Part shown: in pieces, positions 1 to 11,029 of the stretch
How positions within the stretch are numbered: the stretch's first letter is position 1
Layout: every line of letters begins with the position of its first letter
Assembly (NCBI GenBank): GCA_019828595.1
Contig: JAHQRK010000001.1
Location: forward strand, 3,162,001-3,226,000
Source: Aphanomyces cochlioides
Lineage: Eukaryota > Oomycota > Saprolegniomycetes > Saprolegniales > Verrucalvaceae
Direction of reading: 5' to 3'
Length of the DNA: 64,000 nt
Translations under genes and position numbers: made by a program
The notes under the pieces: model-generated
What the model was told of the DNA's origin: nothing
Seen by the model: the letters and a program-made list of their open reading frames with translations, nothing else
The model's database searches: none

Positions 1-1
1 A

Positions 2-890
2 GATTGCATGCGAGAGATATCGTCAGTCCATCTCAACCAAGCTCAAGTTGAGACGTTGATATCTCTCTTTGACGCTGCAGACGCTGCAATCTCTAGTTAC
101 AGGTTTCCTTCGCAACCAAAGGAGACTGAGCCATCTACCAAGGATAAAGTTGTAGTATTGTCGATGAGAATCCACTGACTGAGTCTGTTAGGGCTCCGAA
201 GGCAGGCAAGACACAGACAACCAGGCTACAACTGACACCAGCACGGCTGACCAACCACGAACTAATAATCCTGAAGCTGACGAGCAAACCGACGACAGCG
301 TTGAGGAGATAGTGGCTCCAAACCCATACACAACCCTCAAGCAAGCGCTTGGACAGCAGATTAGCCACAGTCGACGAGACACTGATCTATGGGATATCGA
401 AATTGCCTACTACTTCGTTCGTCTCGCGGATGAACTCTTCCTGAAGATCCCAGTGCCTCCATCAGAGTGCAAGGACTTCCCCCCAAAACCTTCCCGACGA
501 AGTGTGCCCATCCATTCTGTTGGTCCAGATTTGGGGTACACAGCCGATGATGAAGCTTACATCGAACGACTTGGTCAGGACATGAAGCTGTACCTCGTTG
601 ACGAGGAGGAAACCAAAGAGGAGGTTGAGTCGTCCTTCAGTGAGCATGAAGTTATCGTCGATTTGCCCGACGACACAAGCGCTCATGCGGATGACTCAGA
701 CGTGACTTCTATCTTGCGAGATGTCGCTAGCTCGTATTTCCCATCGGTTTACAAGGACAAAGACCCCAAGGTCGGTACCAAGCCGCCACTCGAATACCAC
801 GACAATGTGCACCAAGTGCTTTCGGGCTATGGCAACGACAACTATTACACTGGCGAAGCAGCACCAGCACCAGCTCCCACCACAGCTTGA
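2..890 (+). CDS. Unrecognised acidic protein, 5' end outside the window
   Basis: The 3' part of a gene entering from the left. The first exon is open from base 2 to 148; a 43-nt GT-AG intron at 149-191 (phase 0) then joins it to an exon ending with TGA at 888-890. Joining this way removes the in-frame stops seen in the raw sequence. The protein starts with a helical stretch (HLNQAQVETLISLFDAAD), continues through a Thr/Asp/Glu-rich linker, then a folded-looking region containing DLWDIEIAYYFVRLADELF, an acidic run and a tail of Ala-Pro repeats. No family is recognised and no function is proposed. It could belong to a mobile element, but no transposase or polymerase motif is visible here. Confidence 0.6.
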
Positions 891-1062
891 TTGCATTCAA
901 TCCTTGAAAATACATTTTTGTGTACATTGATGAGGTCTTGCTAAGGCATGCTACACGCATCGGTGGCAATGCGGTCAAAGTTCTGTGAGTCCTCTGACGT
1001 AGCGTCCCGAAATGCATGGAGCATTCGTGAAAATGCTTCAAATGTAACCTATCCGGGAAATG

Positions 1063-4000
1063 TTATTCATAAAGATTGTGAGATTCAGCGTACTCGATGG
1101 TCTTCAGCCTCAGTGTAGATTGGGATTGCAGTGTTGACTTCAGCTTGAGTGACGCCAAATCCAAGCGCATGCACCAGAGCTCGCCGAGCTACACACACAA
1201 GTCGGCATATGAGTGTTCCACTGACTTAACGGACTCTGAACTGCATTGAGCCGACCAGAATTTTCAATGTCAGCTTGGCCAAAAGCGGTCAATGTCAGCT
1301 CGTAGTCGTCGTCAACATTTAAATCCAATTCGTCCCGGCTGTCGTTTTCACTGTCGTCTTCGCTTGCATCTAGTTCAGCATCTAGGTCGTCTGCCAGACA
1401 TGATATTCGCAGCGAGAGGAAATTGCCATTACCTTCGTCTCCTTCGTTTTCAACCTACGCAACCATGATGAGCATTTTCCAAGCTCTTGTTGATAGTACC
1501 TCCTCAAGTGTTGCCATATTTGGCTTGTCCTTGTCTTTGTGTTTTTGCCGCTCGGCCTTTGCTTTAGCTCGCGCGGTCTTTAACGCTGCTTTTACTTTCT
1601 TCTGCACGACCTATAGCTTTGTAAATCATCTTCGTCAAGTCAACATGGCTTGCCAGTGTCGCTGCAATCGTGTCGGCATCTCGTGGATCGCAAACTGCAT
1701 ATTGATCCACTGCAGCCTCGCGCTTGGAGCGCCAATCTCGCCAAGCATCCAGTGCATCCATCTATCAGCAGTATTAATACTTGGGTAATATCTGAGTCTC
1801 GCGCCATGGACTTGAATTGGCTTGGATTGAATGGTACTATTTCTTTGAGACGACGTACAATATGTACCAGTGGCGGTTGTGGTGGTTCAATGTTGTGTAG
1901 TTCTCCGAGGATAATCGGGCTAGCACGAGCTGGGATGACAGATACTTGGTCTAGTAACTTCTTTCGCTCTTTGTGGTCGGCGAACCAAGCTTCATTAAGC
2001 TCTACTGGATCCAAGTCGTGCAAAAAGACGTGCGTTCGAGCCGATGTTGCATTCTTCTCGTAATTTGTGACCGGATGGATGTGTTTATTGCGCTCGATTT
2101 GCCTGTGGTATTCGGCAGCATCAATCGGACGGAGCACCTCAGTAGCTGTGCCATCGCCATTTAGGATGAGTAGAAATGGCTCCAGTGGGTCGTTCACGAC
2201 GGCAGCAACAGGCATGGGGGGCACGTCGTACTTTTCACAGTCATGTGAAGTCACGATCCCAGCCAGCTCGACATCAACAATCGGTTCCATTGTCCCATCA
2301 CCCAAAGTGACATGATACGAATTGTGTTCGTGATCGCTCATTGAAAGGCTTCCCATGAAACAATTGAAATAATATGCGCCAGTCGATGTATCCAATTCTT
2401 CCTCGTCTTCTCGGCGTGGAGCCTATTCTGCCGTCAACTCGAAAAGTGAGCGAATTCAACGTACGACAGGCCCATGGTTAAGTGTCTGAGGTCGAAACTC
2501 AACCACACCGTTGTCTTGCGCGACCACTACTGTGCCATCGGGTTTGCGGACGCGAATAATGCCGTGAACTGAGGCAATTACTCGCGTATCGTAGTCGATT
2601 TCGATCGTTGTGCCATCATCGAGTCTAATTTTCTTTGTGCTTGGGCTGGGCGGGATAATTCATACCTCAGTACACTACGAGTGCGTATTCCACCTTTTGT
2701 CACAGCAACTTTCATTCCTTTCGCATGGCGCTGAGCTGTCAAATTCACGTCTACGTCAATGCTAACTTCGGCAAATCCTTCCTTGGCGACAACCTGGAAA
2801 GATTTTACCAATAACGAGTGCGGTATGAAGAGCTTACCACGTGGCTACAAGTAGGATTGCCATAGATGCGTGTGCCATCGGTATGTTGGGTTAAGAAAGC
2901 ACTAAAAAATGATGAGAGAGATGTATGGCGCTCCTATGTACCCATTTGGATGCGTCACAACGACAACACCGTCCTCACGATGGGCAATGACCGCACGTGA
3001 CTCTGGGTCGACCTCGATATGGACTGGAATTTTAGAAGGTAGGGGCCAGGAGGCGTCGTTGCACAACGGAATTCCTTGCTCGTTTACAGTCAGGAAAGGT
3101 TCAGCAGACATTGTGCGCGATGCTGTGCTTCCGTTTGCGTAGAGAATGCTCTGGCTGCCGCTTTTACATGTCGTCACGACTGTCCCCTTGCCGACAATTA
3201 GGCGGCGACTATTTTAGAGATATGGGCATGTTGACATATTGTATAAACGTACGCTTCATCTTGGCTTCGGACAGCTGCATGAGTCGCAGCGTATGATTGT
3301 TGTATAGTTCCATCTGACGAGACTATCAGCATGAGACCCGACACCGACGTATGGGTAACGATGATGGTTTCGCCACTGCCACGGCAAATACGTAGCTGAG
3401 AGTCATCACTGAAACTTGCGTGAAAGATGTAGTGAAAGTCTTTCGATGGCTGCTCCACCTTGGTAGTACCTGTTGGTGGTCGCGAGGGTGCATTTGGCGA
3501 GATGTTTGCTTCGGACGGTCTGAGTCCAAATACATGCCTGGAGACAATAATGTGGATTGAAGTGGTCCGACAGTCTTACGAGTCTTTGTAGACGCTGAGC
3601 CACGTACGAGAAAACTGCGACCGATTCACATGAATGACAGCGTGGTCGGACGGGAACAAAGTGTGGGTTGTTTCAGATACTGCAGCCAATTCCGCCATGG
3701 ACAGTCCAATAACAGCTCCAAGGGCTGATATCGTACGTGGGGTCAAATATTCCTGAGGTAACAAGTTTTCTTGCCGCCAGTCTTTAAATGGTGGACGATG
3801 GCTAAGGCGCAACATTACCACGATTTGGTTATCAGCCAAGCGTACCGGACGAATTCCGTCGCATTCCACGACAAGGCAAGCTTTCGCCCTCTTGGGGTTT
3901 CAATATAACCGACAAGCAAAGTCGAGTCGTCAGGCTCATAGTATCTCTTTTTCAGTGCTACATTGAGACCGATGAGCGTGGATATGCGCTAGAAAAGTGA

Positions 4001-5928
4001 ATGAGTTTTATATAGCAAAATGAGTACTTGTGGGAGGATATGAGCAGGAAGGTGTTCCATAAAGGAGCGACTTCGAAGTCGGTTCTTCCAGAGTGGCCCA
4101 AGCATGGACTCAAATTCGAGCATCTTGAGAGTAAAATGGACGTCTTCCATGTCTAATCTAAAAGGAACGGAAATAACAATCACTTGCCCATCGAACGTAC
4201 GTAAGAAAATGCATGAGTTCAGTGTTGTTGATACTTCGCTCGACAAAAGACTTTTTCGGAACAAGAGGCATTCCGCGACGTCCATCATGGCCAACACCAG
4301 GAAGATCATTTAGTAGCCACATGCTACGTTCAAGCTCACCCAAATCACGCCCTGGAAATGTATTAAACTTGACTCGTTGGTTGGACAGCCTACCCAAGAA
4401 CTCAGTCGGTTCACCCAATCTCATGCAAGGGTGCTTTGACAAGAAAGAGCGAAGTGATTTAGCTAAACGCATGCTGGCCAAATCGCCATAGTCAATGAAT
4501 CTTGCGCACGTGAAAGTCTAGACAAAAGGATTGAACAATTTTGTTGATCTTTGAACACTTACTTTTTTCGGTGGTGGCGGGTTGGGTATCGGCGGTGGCG
4601 CTTTCTTTTTACTGGGGGCTGGTTTCGTAATCGACTTGACCACAGCTTCTGCCATTCCATACACAATTGCAGCCACACTCAGACTTGGCTCGTACAATGC
4701 ATCTAGTGTCTCAGAGTATGTTCGTTCGAGCACATCCATGGGATGATCTTTTGGGTCATGTGTTGGCACACCAATGACTTGAACTCCTTCTAGCCATTCC
4801 TTAAACATAGCCTTGTCGACAGCCAAGTTTGATAATATCTGCTTGAATTCCATGGTGAGTGCAGTTAGAGGTCGAACATCCCCTGTAGAGCTAGAACAGT
4901 CAACAACGTCAAATGTGAAATCTGTCCATTCAAGGCCCCCGACTTTCGCAGCTATTTGGAGCTCCTTGTAAAGCTTATTAACTCCACTAGAAGTAGATTA
5001 AAGTACTGAAGATCAGGAGGTCTATCATACCCAGCTTCGGTGGCTGCTGCTTCTTGGGGTGGTGGTGCCGTCGTCTCAAGAGGTGGGGCCACGGGCTGAG
5101 GTTGGACTGGAGGTGCAGGCTGCTTTCCTTTGCCCTTTGGTTGAGCTTTTGGCTCTGACGTTGACGAAGGTGGAGTTGGTGTTGGTGCTATCACGGTGGC
5201 AGTGTCTTGTACCGCTTCAGGGGCTTGGACGACGCTCGACTTGCGAAGAGTTGGCATGACCATAGATACAACACCGTCAATTAGAGCAGTCAGGGTAGGC
5301 GGATGATCAGATTGAGATGTTGCTCTAAACGTGATCAAACCTATGGAATATAGGTTACACCATCCAATAAATTTGTGAGCTTACTCTTCACTTCTGCGAC
5401 CGTTGCTGGATAGTCCACAAAAACATAGATATGAGTTGGTACTGTTGCTCGAGTGTCAGCTTCGAGAGCAGCTTGCGCGGCGGAGATCATATCTTCATCT
5501 GCCTCTATCGCAACTTGTGCTTCGTTATGCTGAGCTTCATGCGTTGATGCAGCAAGCGCTTCTTTAAGCATCGATCCTTGTCTTGACATTTGTTTTCGAG
5601 GCGGGGGTGACGGTTCTGATGGGATAGGAGTTATCGCCGCGGATGCTGATGGCGTTGGAGAAGTGTCAGTGGGCTGCACAGCTTTGGATTGCATATGTTC
5701 AATTCGCTCACAGTCTACAATATTATAAAACGCGGCTGCAAGCGAGTCGGGATCTGTTTTGTCCGGAGCAAGATCGACGCGCTTGATGACTTTGAACACA
5801 CCCTTCTCACGAGGTGTCAATGCTCCACTTAGTACTGTAAGGAGCTTATCCCTGGTTGCTTTCTCAGTCTTCGAGTTGCCACTAAGGAGCAGAACACCAT
5901 ACGGCCGCCATTCTTTCGGTGTGCTCAT
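1063..5928 (-). CDS. SPAG17/PF6-like central-pair apparatus protein, about 16 exons
   Basis: Likely the homologue of SPAG17 (Chlamydomonas PF6), a scaffold of the C1a projection of the flagellar central pair. The start is the ATG at 5926-5928. Introns can be placed by eye at 5341-5384, 4987-5030 and about a dozen further sites, nearly all 39-46 nt. Recognisable pieces in order are an N-terminal region with VFVDYPATVAEVKSLITF, a Pro/Lys-rich linker, and a C-terminal half with repeated DGT(R/T)I and VVTHPNG strands typical of the SPAG17 C-terminus. The gene then runs into a Lys-rich helix and a very acidic tail. One intron near 1615-1660 fits best as GC-AG. The junction near 1762-1800 and the final exon (stop at 1063-1065 or 1140) are not settled. 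A role in zoospore flagella is inferred from the family. Confidence 0.65.
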
Positions 5929-6593
5929 CGACGCTTTCGCGCGTGACGGCTTTTCGATCTTTTATGTTCGATGAACGTACATTGCGTACATTCCAGTACA
6001 ATACTACGTAGTAACGTACAGTCCTTGTCAAATACTACTCGGGTCCGCATTATGAGCAACATTTGGATTACACAGTGTTTGACACATTTGTTTTTTGTAT
6101 ACTTCATTTGTGACACTGGGCACTATTTAGTGCCAACGTAGTTGATGAGAGCAAGATTGTCGTCAATAGCCGGTTGTTGGAGCTGTTAAGAGGTCTATTT
6201 AGCTTCACATAGACGGTATACAACCCGTAGATCTGACAGGGTTCCTGTCTGATGATTAAATAGAGCTTGAGAAACTCAAACCTTACCATTTAACAGCGTT
6301 TGTGCTGTGATGAACGTATTGTGTTTCCGAGCGGCAATTCTAGCTTGACCACAATGTAGTACAAAGTGTGCTTTACTTAAGTACTCTCTCTCATAAGTCT
6401 AAGTTTCGTCTATTTGATGGCGCACATCATAATCTACTGGTCGTCAAATTTTTGGAATTTTTACACTTCTGTCATTTCACAACCAGAACTCCGTTTGAAG
6501 ATCAAAAAGTGTCCAATCAAAGCTCCTTTTCTGCTCTGTTTTATAAACCAATCAGCATCGATTTTACTGTAGAAACAGCCTTAATCCACCAAT
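5929..6593. other. Intergenic stretch upstream of the SPAG17-like gene
   Basis: About 660 AT-rich bases between the SPAG17-like start codon and the left TA of the pogo-like element. Short open frames on both strands lack recognisable domains or codon character. I see no RNA gene or repeat here. Confidence 0.5.
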
Positions 6594-6595
6594 TA

Positions 6596-8464
6596 CAGTT
6601 AAACCTTGGATGTGAAACACCTCTTGGTGGATAAGAAAATCATTCAAGTTAGCAGGTGTTTTGCTATGAGAGGTGTGACAATTTTATTGAATTAGCCAAC
6701 TATCAATCGTACCATTTGGAGCCTTGGCTCGAGCGACACCAATTACGCGTGCCAATTCATGAATTGGAAGGTCAGCGCCCTGATTATAGTGACGATTCCA
6801 TTCTCTGAGGGTGTGCAGAGCGGTTGCAGCCTCCTTAAGCGTTGGCTGAGGTGCCGTCTGTGTGGTCAAGTCGTCATCACTCTCGTCGTCACTGACAACA
6901 CTTGAGGCAGGGTTGATTATTTCGTCCTCCCAGTTGACAGGATCAGTTTCAAAAGCAGCGACTTCCTCATCCCAACTTTCGACTTCGACACCAAGAGCAG
7001 TCGCGAGAGCCTGAGCGTTCGCCTCGTCATCCACATTCATTGATTGTATGATCGATATTGCCGTGCTGTCATTATAACTTGAACAGGGGTCTTCCCTCAA
7101 TTCACTTCTTTCCTTGATTCCACAATGGCGAAAACAATTCGCAATAGTAGTCGTTGATACATCACACCACGCCAACTTCATCCAATCGAGAGCCATCTTA
7201 ATGTCAACCGACTTGACAAAATCCATGGGTAGTTCATTCATCGCTTCAACGCGTTCGACGATGTAGTTGAGTAAATTGCTGCGGTATTTTACTTTGAAGT
7301 TTTTGATAATACCGGCGTCTAATGGTTGAGTCTGGCACGTCGTGTTGGCAGGGAGAAATACCACCTTCACATGGGTCATCTTATCGGCAGGAAAGATATG
7401 GCACGGGGCGTTGTCCATTAGGAGTAATATTCGCCGATCTTGGGCTGCCATACGATCATTCAGCCAGAGCATGTATCGTGTAAAGATTGTTCCATTCATC
7501 CAGGCGTTTGAATTGGCGTACCACTGCACACACAAAGGCAAAGACTTCTTGAACTGACGCGGCATAAAGAACTTGTGAATGACTAGCAGTGGCATCTTTT
7601 CACCAGTGGCAGAAGTTGTCAAAAGAACAGAACCCCTCTCCTTTGCCTTCTTGCCGCCTTTGCATTGCTCAGACCTCAAAGCCATAGTTTTATTGGGCAA
7701 TCCCCGCCAGAAAAGGCCGGTTTCGTAGCAGTTGAAGACATTAGAAAGGTCGTAACCATGAATAATTGTGTCGATAGATTGAGCCCAGTCATCAACCACT
7801 GCCATATCAACGGATGAAGCTTCACCGGAAAGAGTTTTGAAGTCGATGTCATGGCGCTTCCGAAAGCTTTCAAGCCAACCGTTGGATGTCTTGAAGTCCT
7901 CCAGTCCCAAAGACACGGCTGCCTTTCTTGCCACGGTTTGGAGCCTCGGTCCAGACACAGCAATTGTCTTTGTAGCACGCGCTTTGCAGAACCATTGGTA
8001 CACGCGGTTGTCGAGCTCGAGGGGAAGACCAGCAAGACGGCATGGTCGTTTCGATTCACGGTCAGCGTTCTCGCTGATCTTCCGCTCGATCTCTTCACGC
8101 GACTTTTTACACGAGTGATGAGGCTTTTGGAACACTTGAACTTGGCTGCAATCTTAGCGTATGGCACGTCTTCATCGATGCGCTGGAGTATGGCGCTTCT
8201 GTCTGCCAGCGGGAGCTCCACCATGTTACAAGCAATACTGACCACACTGCAAAATTTATTGATAGGGACTCATTTTAAAGCAAAGTTGATATATTATCTT
8301 CATATTACTATTACTGATGAATAAAAACATATCGTTTCATGTAGCAGGTTCAGTGTTTTTAATACCAGTGCCGATGCCATTGAAAATTGATCCGTGGATG
8401 AAATCGGCGTTCAAGATGTCAGGTGTTTCACTATAAGAGGTGTTTCACATCCAAGGTTTGACTG
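6596..8464. mobile_element. pogo/Tigger-type DNA transposon with intact ends
   Basis: The element is 1869 bp and flanked by TA on both sides (6594-6595 and 8465-8466), the target duplication expected for the Tc1/mariner/pogo superfamily. Its terminal inverted repeats are 30 bp and match at 29 positions: the left starts CAGTTAAACCTTGG at 6596 and the right, read on the minus strand, starts CAGTCAAACCTTGG at 8464. An inner motif, AGGTGTTTxxCTATxAGAGGTGT, occurs near both ends (about 6654 and 8420). It encodes one transposase on the minus strand. Near-identical ends suggest fairly recent insertion. Confidence 0.9.
6684..8224 (-). pseudogene. pogo/Tigger transposase, frameshifted and with a mutated catalytic Asp
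   Basis: The N-terminus (from 8224) is a Psq-type helix-turn-helix with YAKIAAKFKCSKSLITRVK. It is followed, in a second frame, by a CENP-B-type DNA-binding region and a DDE_1 catalytic core. The two frames join if one A is added to the run of five A/T at 8104-8108, so the gene carries a 1-nt deletion. In the core the expected NxDETG motif reads NCYETG: the Tyr codon at 7725-7727 is one base from Asp. The second and third acidic residues are present in LLMDNAPCH and TQPLDAGIIKNF. The C-terminal part is acidic and ends at 6684. Without the first Asp the enzyme should not cut DNA. Confidence 0.85.
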
Positions 8465-8590
8465 TATACCCCAAATGTTGCTTATATTATGGACCAGAGT
8501 AGTACACTCATTCTGAAAACTGTATAAATTTTAATTTCTAGAATTAAATCATACAGGTCCATCACAAGGACGAAGAAGATACGTTGGAAA

Positions 8591-11029
8591 ATGTTGTCAG
8601 TGCCGCTGCTTGTGCTGGCGGCGCTGGGAGTTGCCGTCGCGGCGCTCAAGCAGGAAGAGCCAGAGTGGGCAATTGACCCTACGGCCGTGAATAACTATTT
8701 GTTGGAGTCAGAACCAGATACTCCAGCCTTGCCCAACTTTGATGTGATTGTGAAGGCTGCGTATTCTGTCTTGACCGCGAATTTCGACGACCAGATGAAC
8801 GCAACGGCGCCGGGTCCGATTGAGGACATTGGATTTCAACATATCGTAGGTTTGGGTCGAGCGTCATAGTCTTCACGAGGTGAATAGAAAGTCCAAGACG
8901 CGCTCCTTGCAGCCCAAGCACTGTCCCATCGCGATTTTCCACAGGCGACTGTCCAATTCAAGTACGAGACCAACACATTTCTCATCGCTGGTATTGACTG
9001 AAATTATGTAGATCTTTGCTGCGCCATCAATGGCCGAATGGTTTCATGCCAGATTTAATCTACGGTCCTTCAGTTGGTTCATCTTTGACATGGTTGCCAA
9101 CAAACAAAACCTTCTATCCTGGACCAGCATTTTGGTCAACGGTGAGCAGTCTTCATAAGAATTGGGTCAATTAATCAACAATGCCAGACTGACATCAATG
9201 GGGCGAACTGGAGCACATCGGGAATTCTTGCTTCTCCATTGCTTGCAGAGACAGCCATGCGTATATTCTACTTGGCTCCGTTGGACACCTCGATGAGTAC
9301 TCCAGTCTATACACATGAGGCCATGGGTTTCTTGTGCGAAGTGTATCCAAAACTGTTCAAGTTCCACTCATACTTATTCTCGACTCGACAGCCCAGTAAC
9401 ACATCCTTGCTTTCACTTCGGGTAAGACCTTGGTGTCAGCTTCGTGCTAACCTACTCGAAAGCATCCTTGGGAAAGCGTGAGTCCTATTCGCCCTGGTTG
9501 GAAGGACTTGCTGGCGCCCATTAAGCGCGCGTCCGATTTTTCACAGGTAATGTTTTCACATTGAGTAGATTGCTGAGGTATTGTGAAGGTGATTAGCCGG
9601 CTCAAAGTTCCCGAAATCACTGCTCAAGCTTTTGCCGCCCAAGCTGCTTTGTTTTATCCCGATGCGAAGACTGCGATTGAAGATGTGTATTATCCTATGC
9701 TTTACTTGGCAAGCTGCTTTGTCGAGCAGGACTTCGACGATGCAAAGATGAATACAAAGTATTTTCTCCTCTTGAACCTAGAGGATTTTCACGATGGCAA
9801 ATGTAGATGTGCTGGTGTCTTTGACATCGTCGATACCGAATTCAATGCCATCTTTCTGCGTTCGGCTGAAGCTCTCCTGGAAATGGCACATTTACTATAC
9901 CAGCCTGTGACAAAGCTTGGCTTTTCATGTCCAGTTGAATCCATGCCGCGCAAATTCGACATTGATCACTTGACGAGCGTCGCCGCTACGATCAAAAACA
10001 AGCTCCAGACTGATTTGTGGAATCCAGCGGAGACGGTTTGTTGCTGAATCGAAATGGCTTGTAGTTTACCTGTCGCGATAGATTTTCCACACGCATTACC
10101 ACGATGCAACGGGCCTCTTTCCTCTGTATTCTTCAACGTTGGATGGTTCTCTCCATCTAAAATACTCTTGGTCGTTCTGACTACTCAGTAGAGTCTATCC
10201 AAATGGGCCTCTTGCGTCACATTTTGCCGTCGCCCGATACTTTTCATTTCTTTTGCGACTACTATCCAGTTTCCATCTATCCTTGTGAATCGAGTGGTAG
10301 TATTACTCTATCTGCTTTTAATTTGACCTGGAATGATAGAAACATCGCCGCGCGTTTCTCTTTTGATTCACAATTACATCATCTACCGTGGACTTATCAA
10401 GGTGAAGGAAACCGTCCCAATGAATGCTGACCAATTTCTAGAATGCCATGAAGGGGATTGCTCGTTTCCTCCTCGACCGCACGTTTGCAATGATCCCTGC
10501 GCTTCCCCACTTCCACTTTGTCGATATGTTCAACGCCATATCTGGCGAACCAGCTTCATCCCAGCTCACATTGTCGTCAACTCTAGCGGCCTCGATCGTC
10601 TTAAACATGGGCCTACCTGAAATGACAACGCCACCGTCGCCTGACACTCCTCCGATTGATCGCCAGGGAATTCTCATCGTCATGTGCATCGAGCTCGTTG
10701 TCGCGATGGGAGTTGCGGTCGGTTGTGTTGTCTTTTCAGTCTACTTTGTCGTCAAGCGACCTCGAGGCGACGCACAACCTCTATCCCCCAATGACAACAC
10801 TGCGTTGAGTCCACAGCCAACGTCTCCATCATCCCCCGAGAAGCAAAATTTAGAAGAATCGCTGCTGTCTGACGACGAGGAGCACGACGTAACAGTAACA
10901 ACCACTCGGTGATGTTTGACATTGATTTAGGAATATGGCTCGTTCTTGTCGGGTTCAAATGCCAAGCCAGCTCAGGGCATGTGGTCTTCCGTCAAGGGGT
11001 TTGTGTCAGGCATTAGTCCATGGGGTTAA
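8591..11029 (+). CDS. GH63-like six-hairpin glycosidase with signal peptide and C-terminal membrane anchor
   Basis: A multi-exon gene (introns about 40-50 nt, first exon 8591-8845). Splicing yields motifs of glycoside hydrolase family 63, close to mannosylglycerate-hydrolase-type enzymes: SLLRHQWPNGFMPDLIYGPS, YPGPAFW, LYPKLFKFHSYL-like VYPKLFKFHSYLF, HPWES, DTEFNAIFLRSAEALLEMA and HNYIIYRGLI. Residues 1-20 form a cleavable signal sequence. Near the C-terminus a hydrophobic helix (about 10670-10750) is followed by KRPRG and a short Ser/Asp-rich tail. The last exon, after a 42-nt intron, ends SGISPWG with TAA at 11027-11029. The layout implies a surface or secretory-pathway glycosidase; the substrate is not known. 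Its stop overlaps that of the neighbouring minus-strand gene. Confidence 0.7.

Noticed and set aside
1423..1788. Plus-strand frame of 121 codons under the SPAG17-like gene
   Set aside because: It is the antisense of exons with clear coding character on the minus strand.
5341..5360. A 20-nt intron in the SPAG17-like gene
   Set aside because: A donor farther upstream (GTAAG at 5384) gives a 44-nt intron in frame, matching the other introns; the 20-nt reading is not needed.
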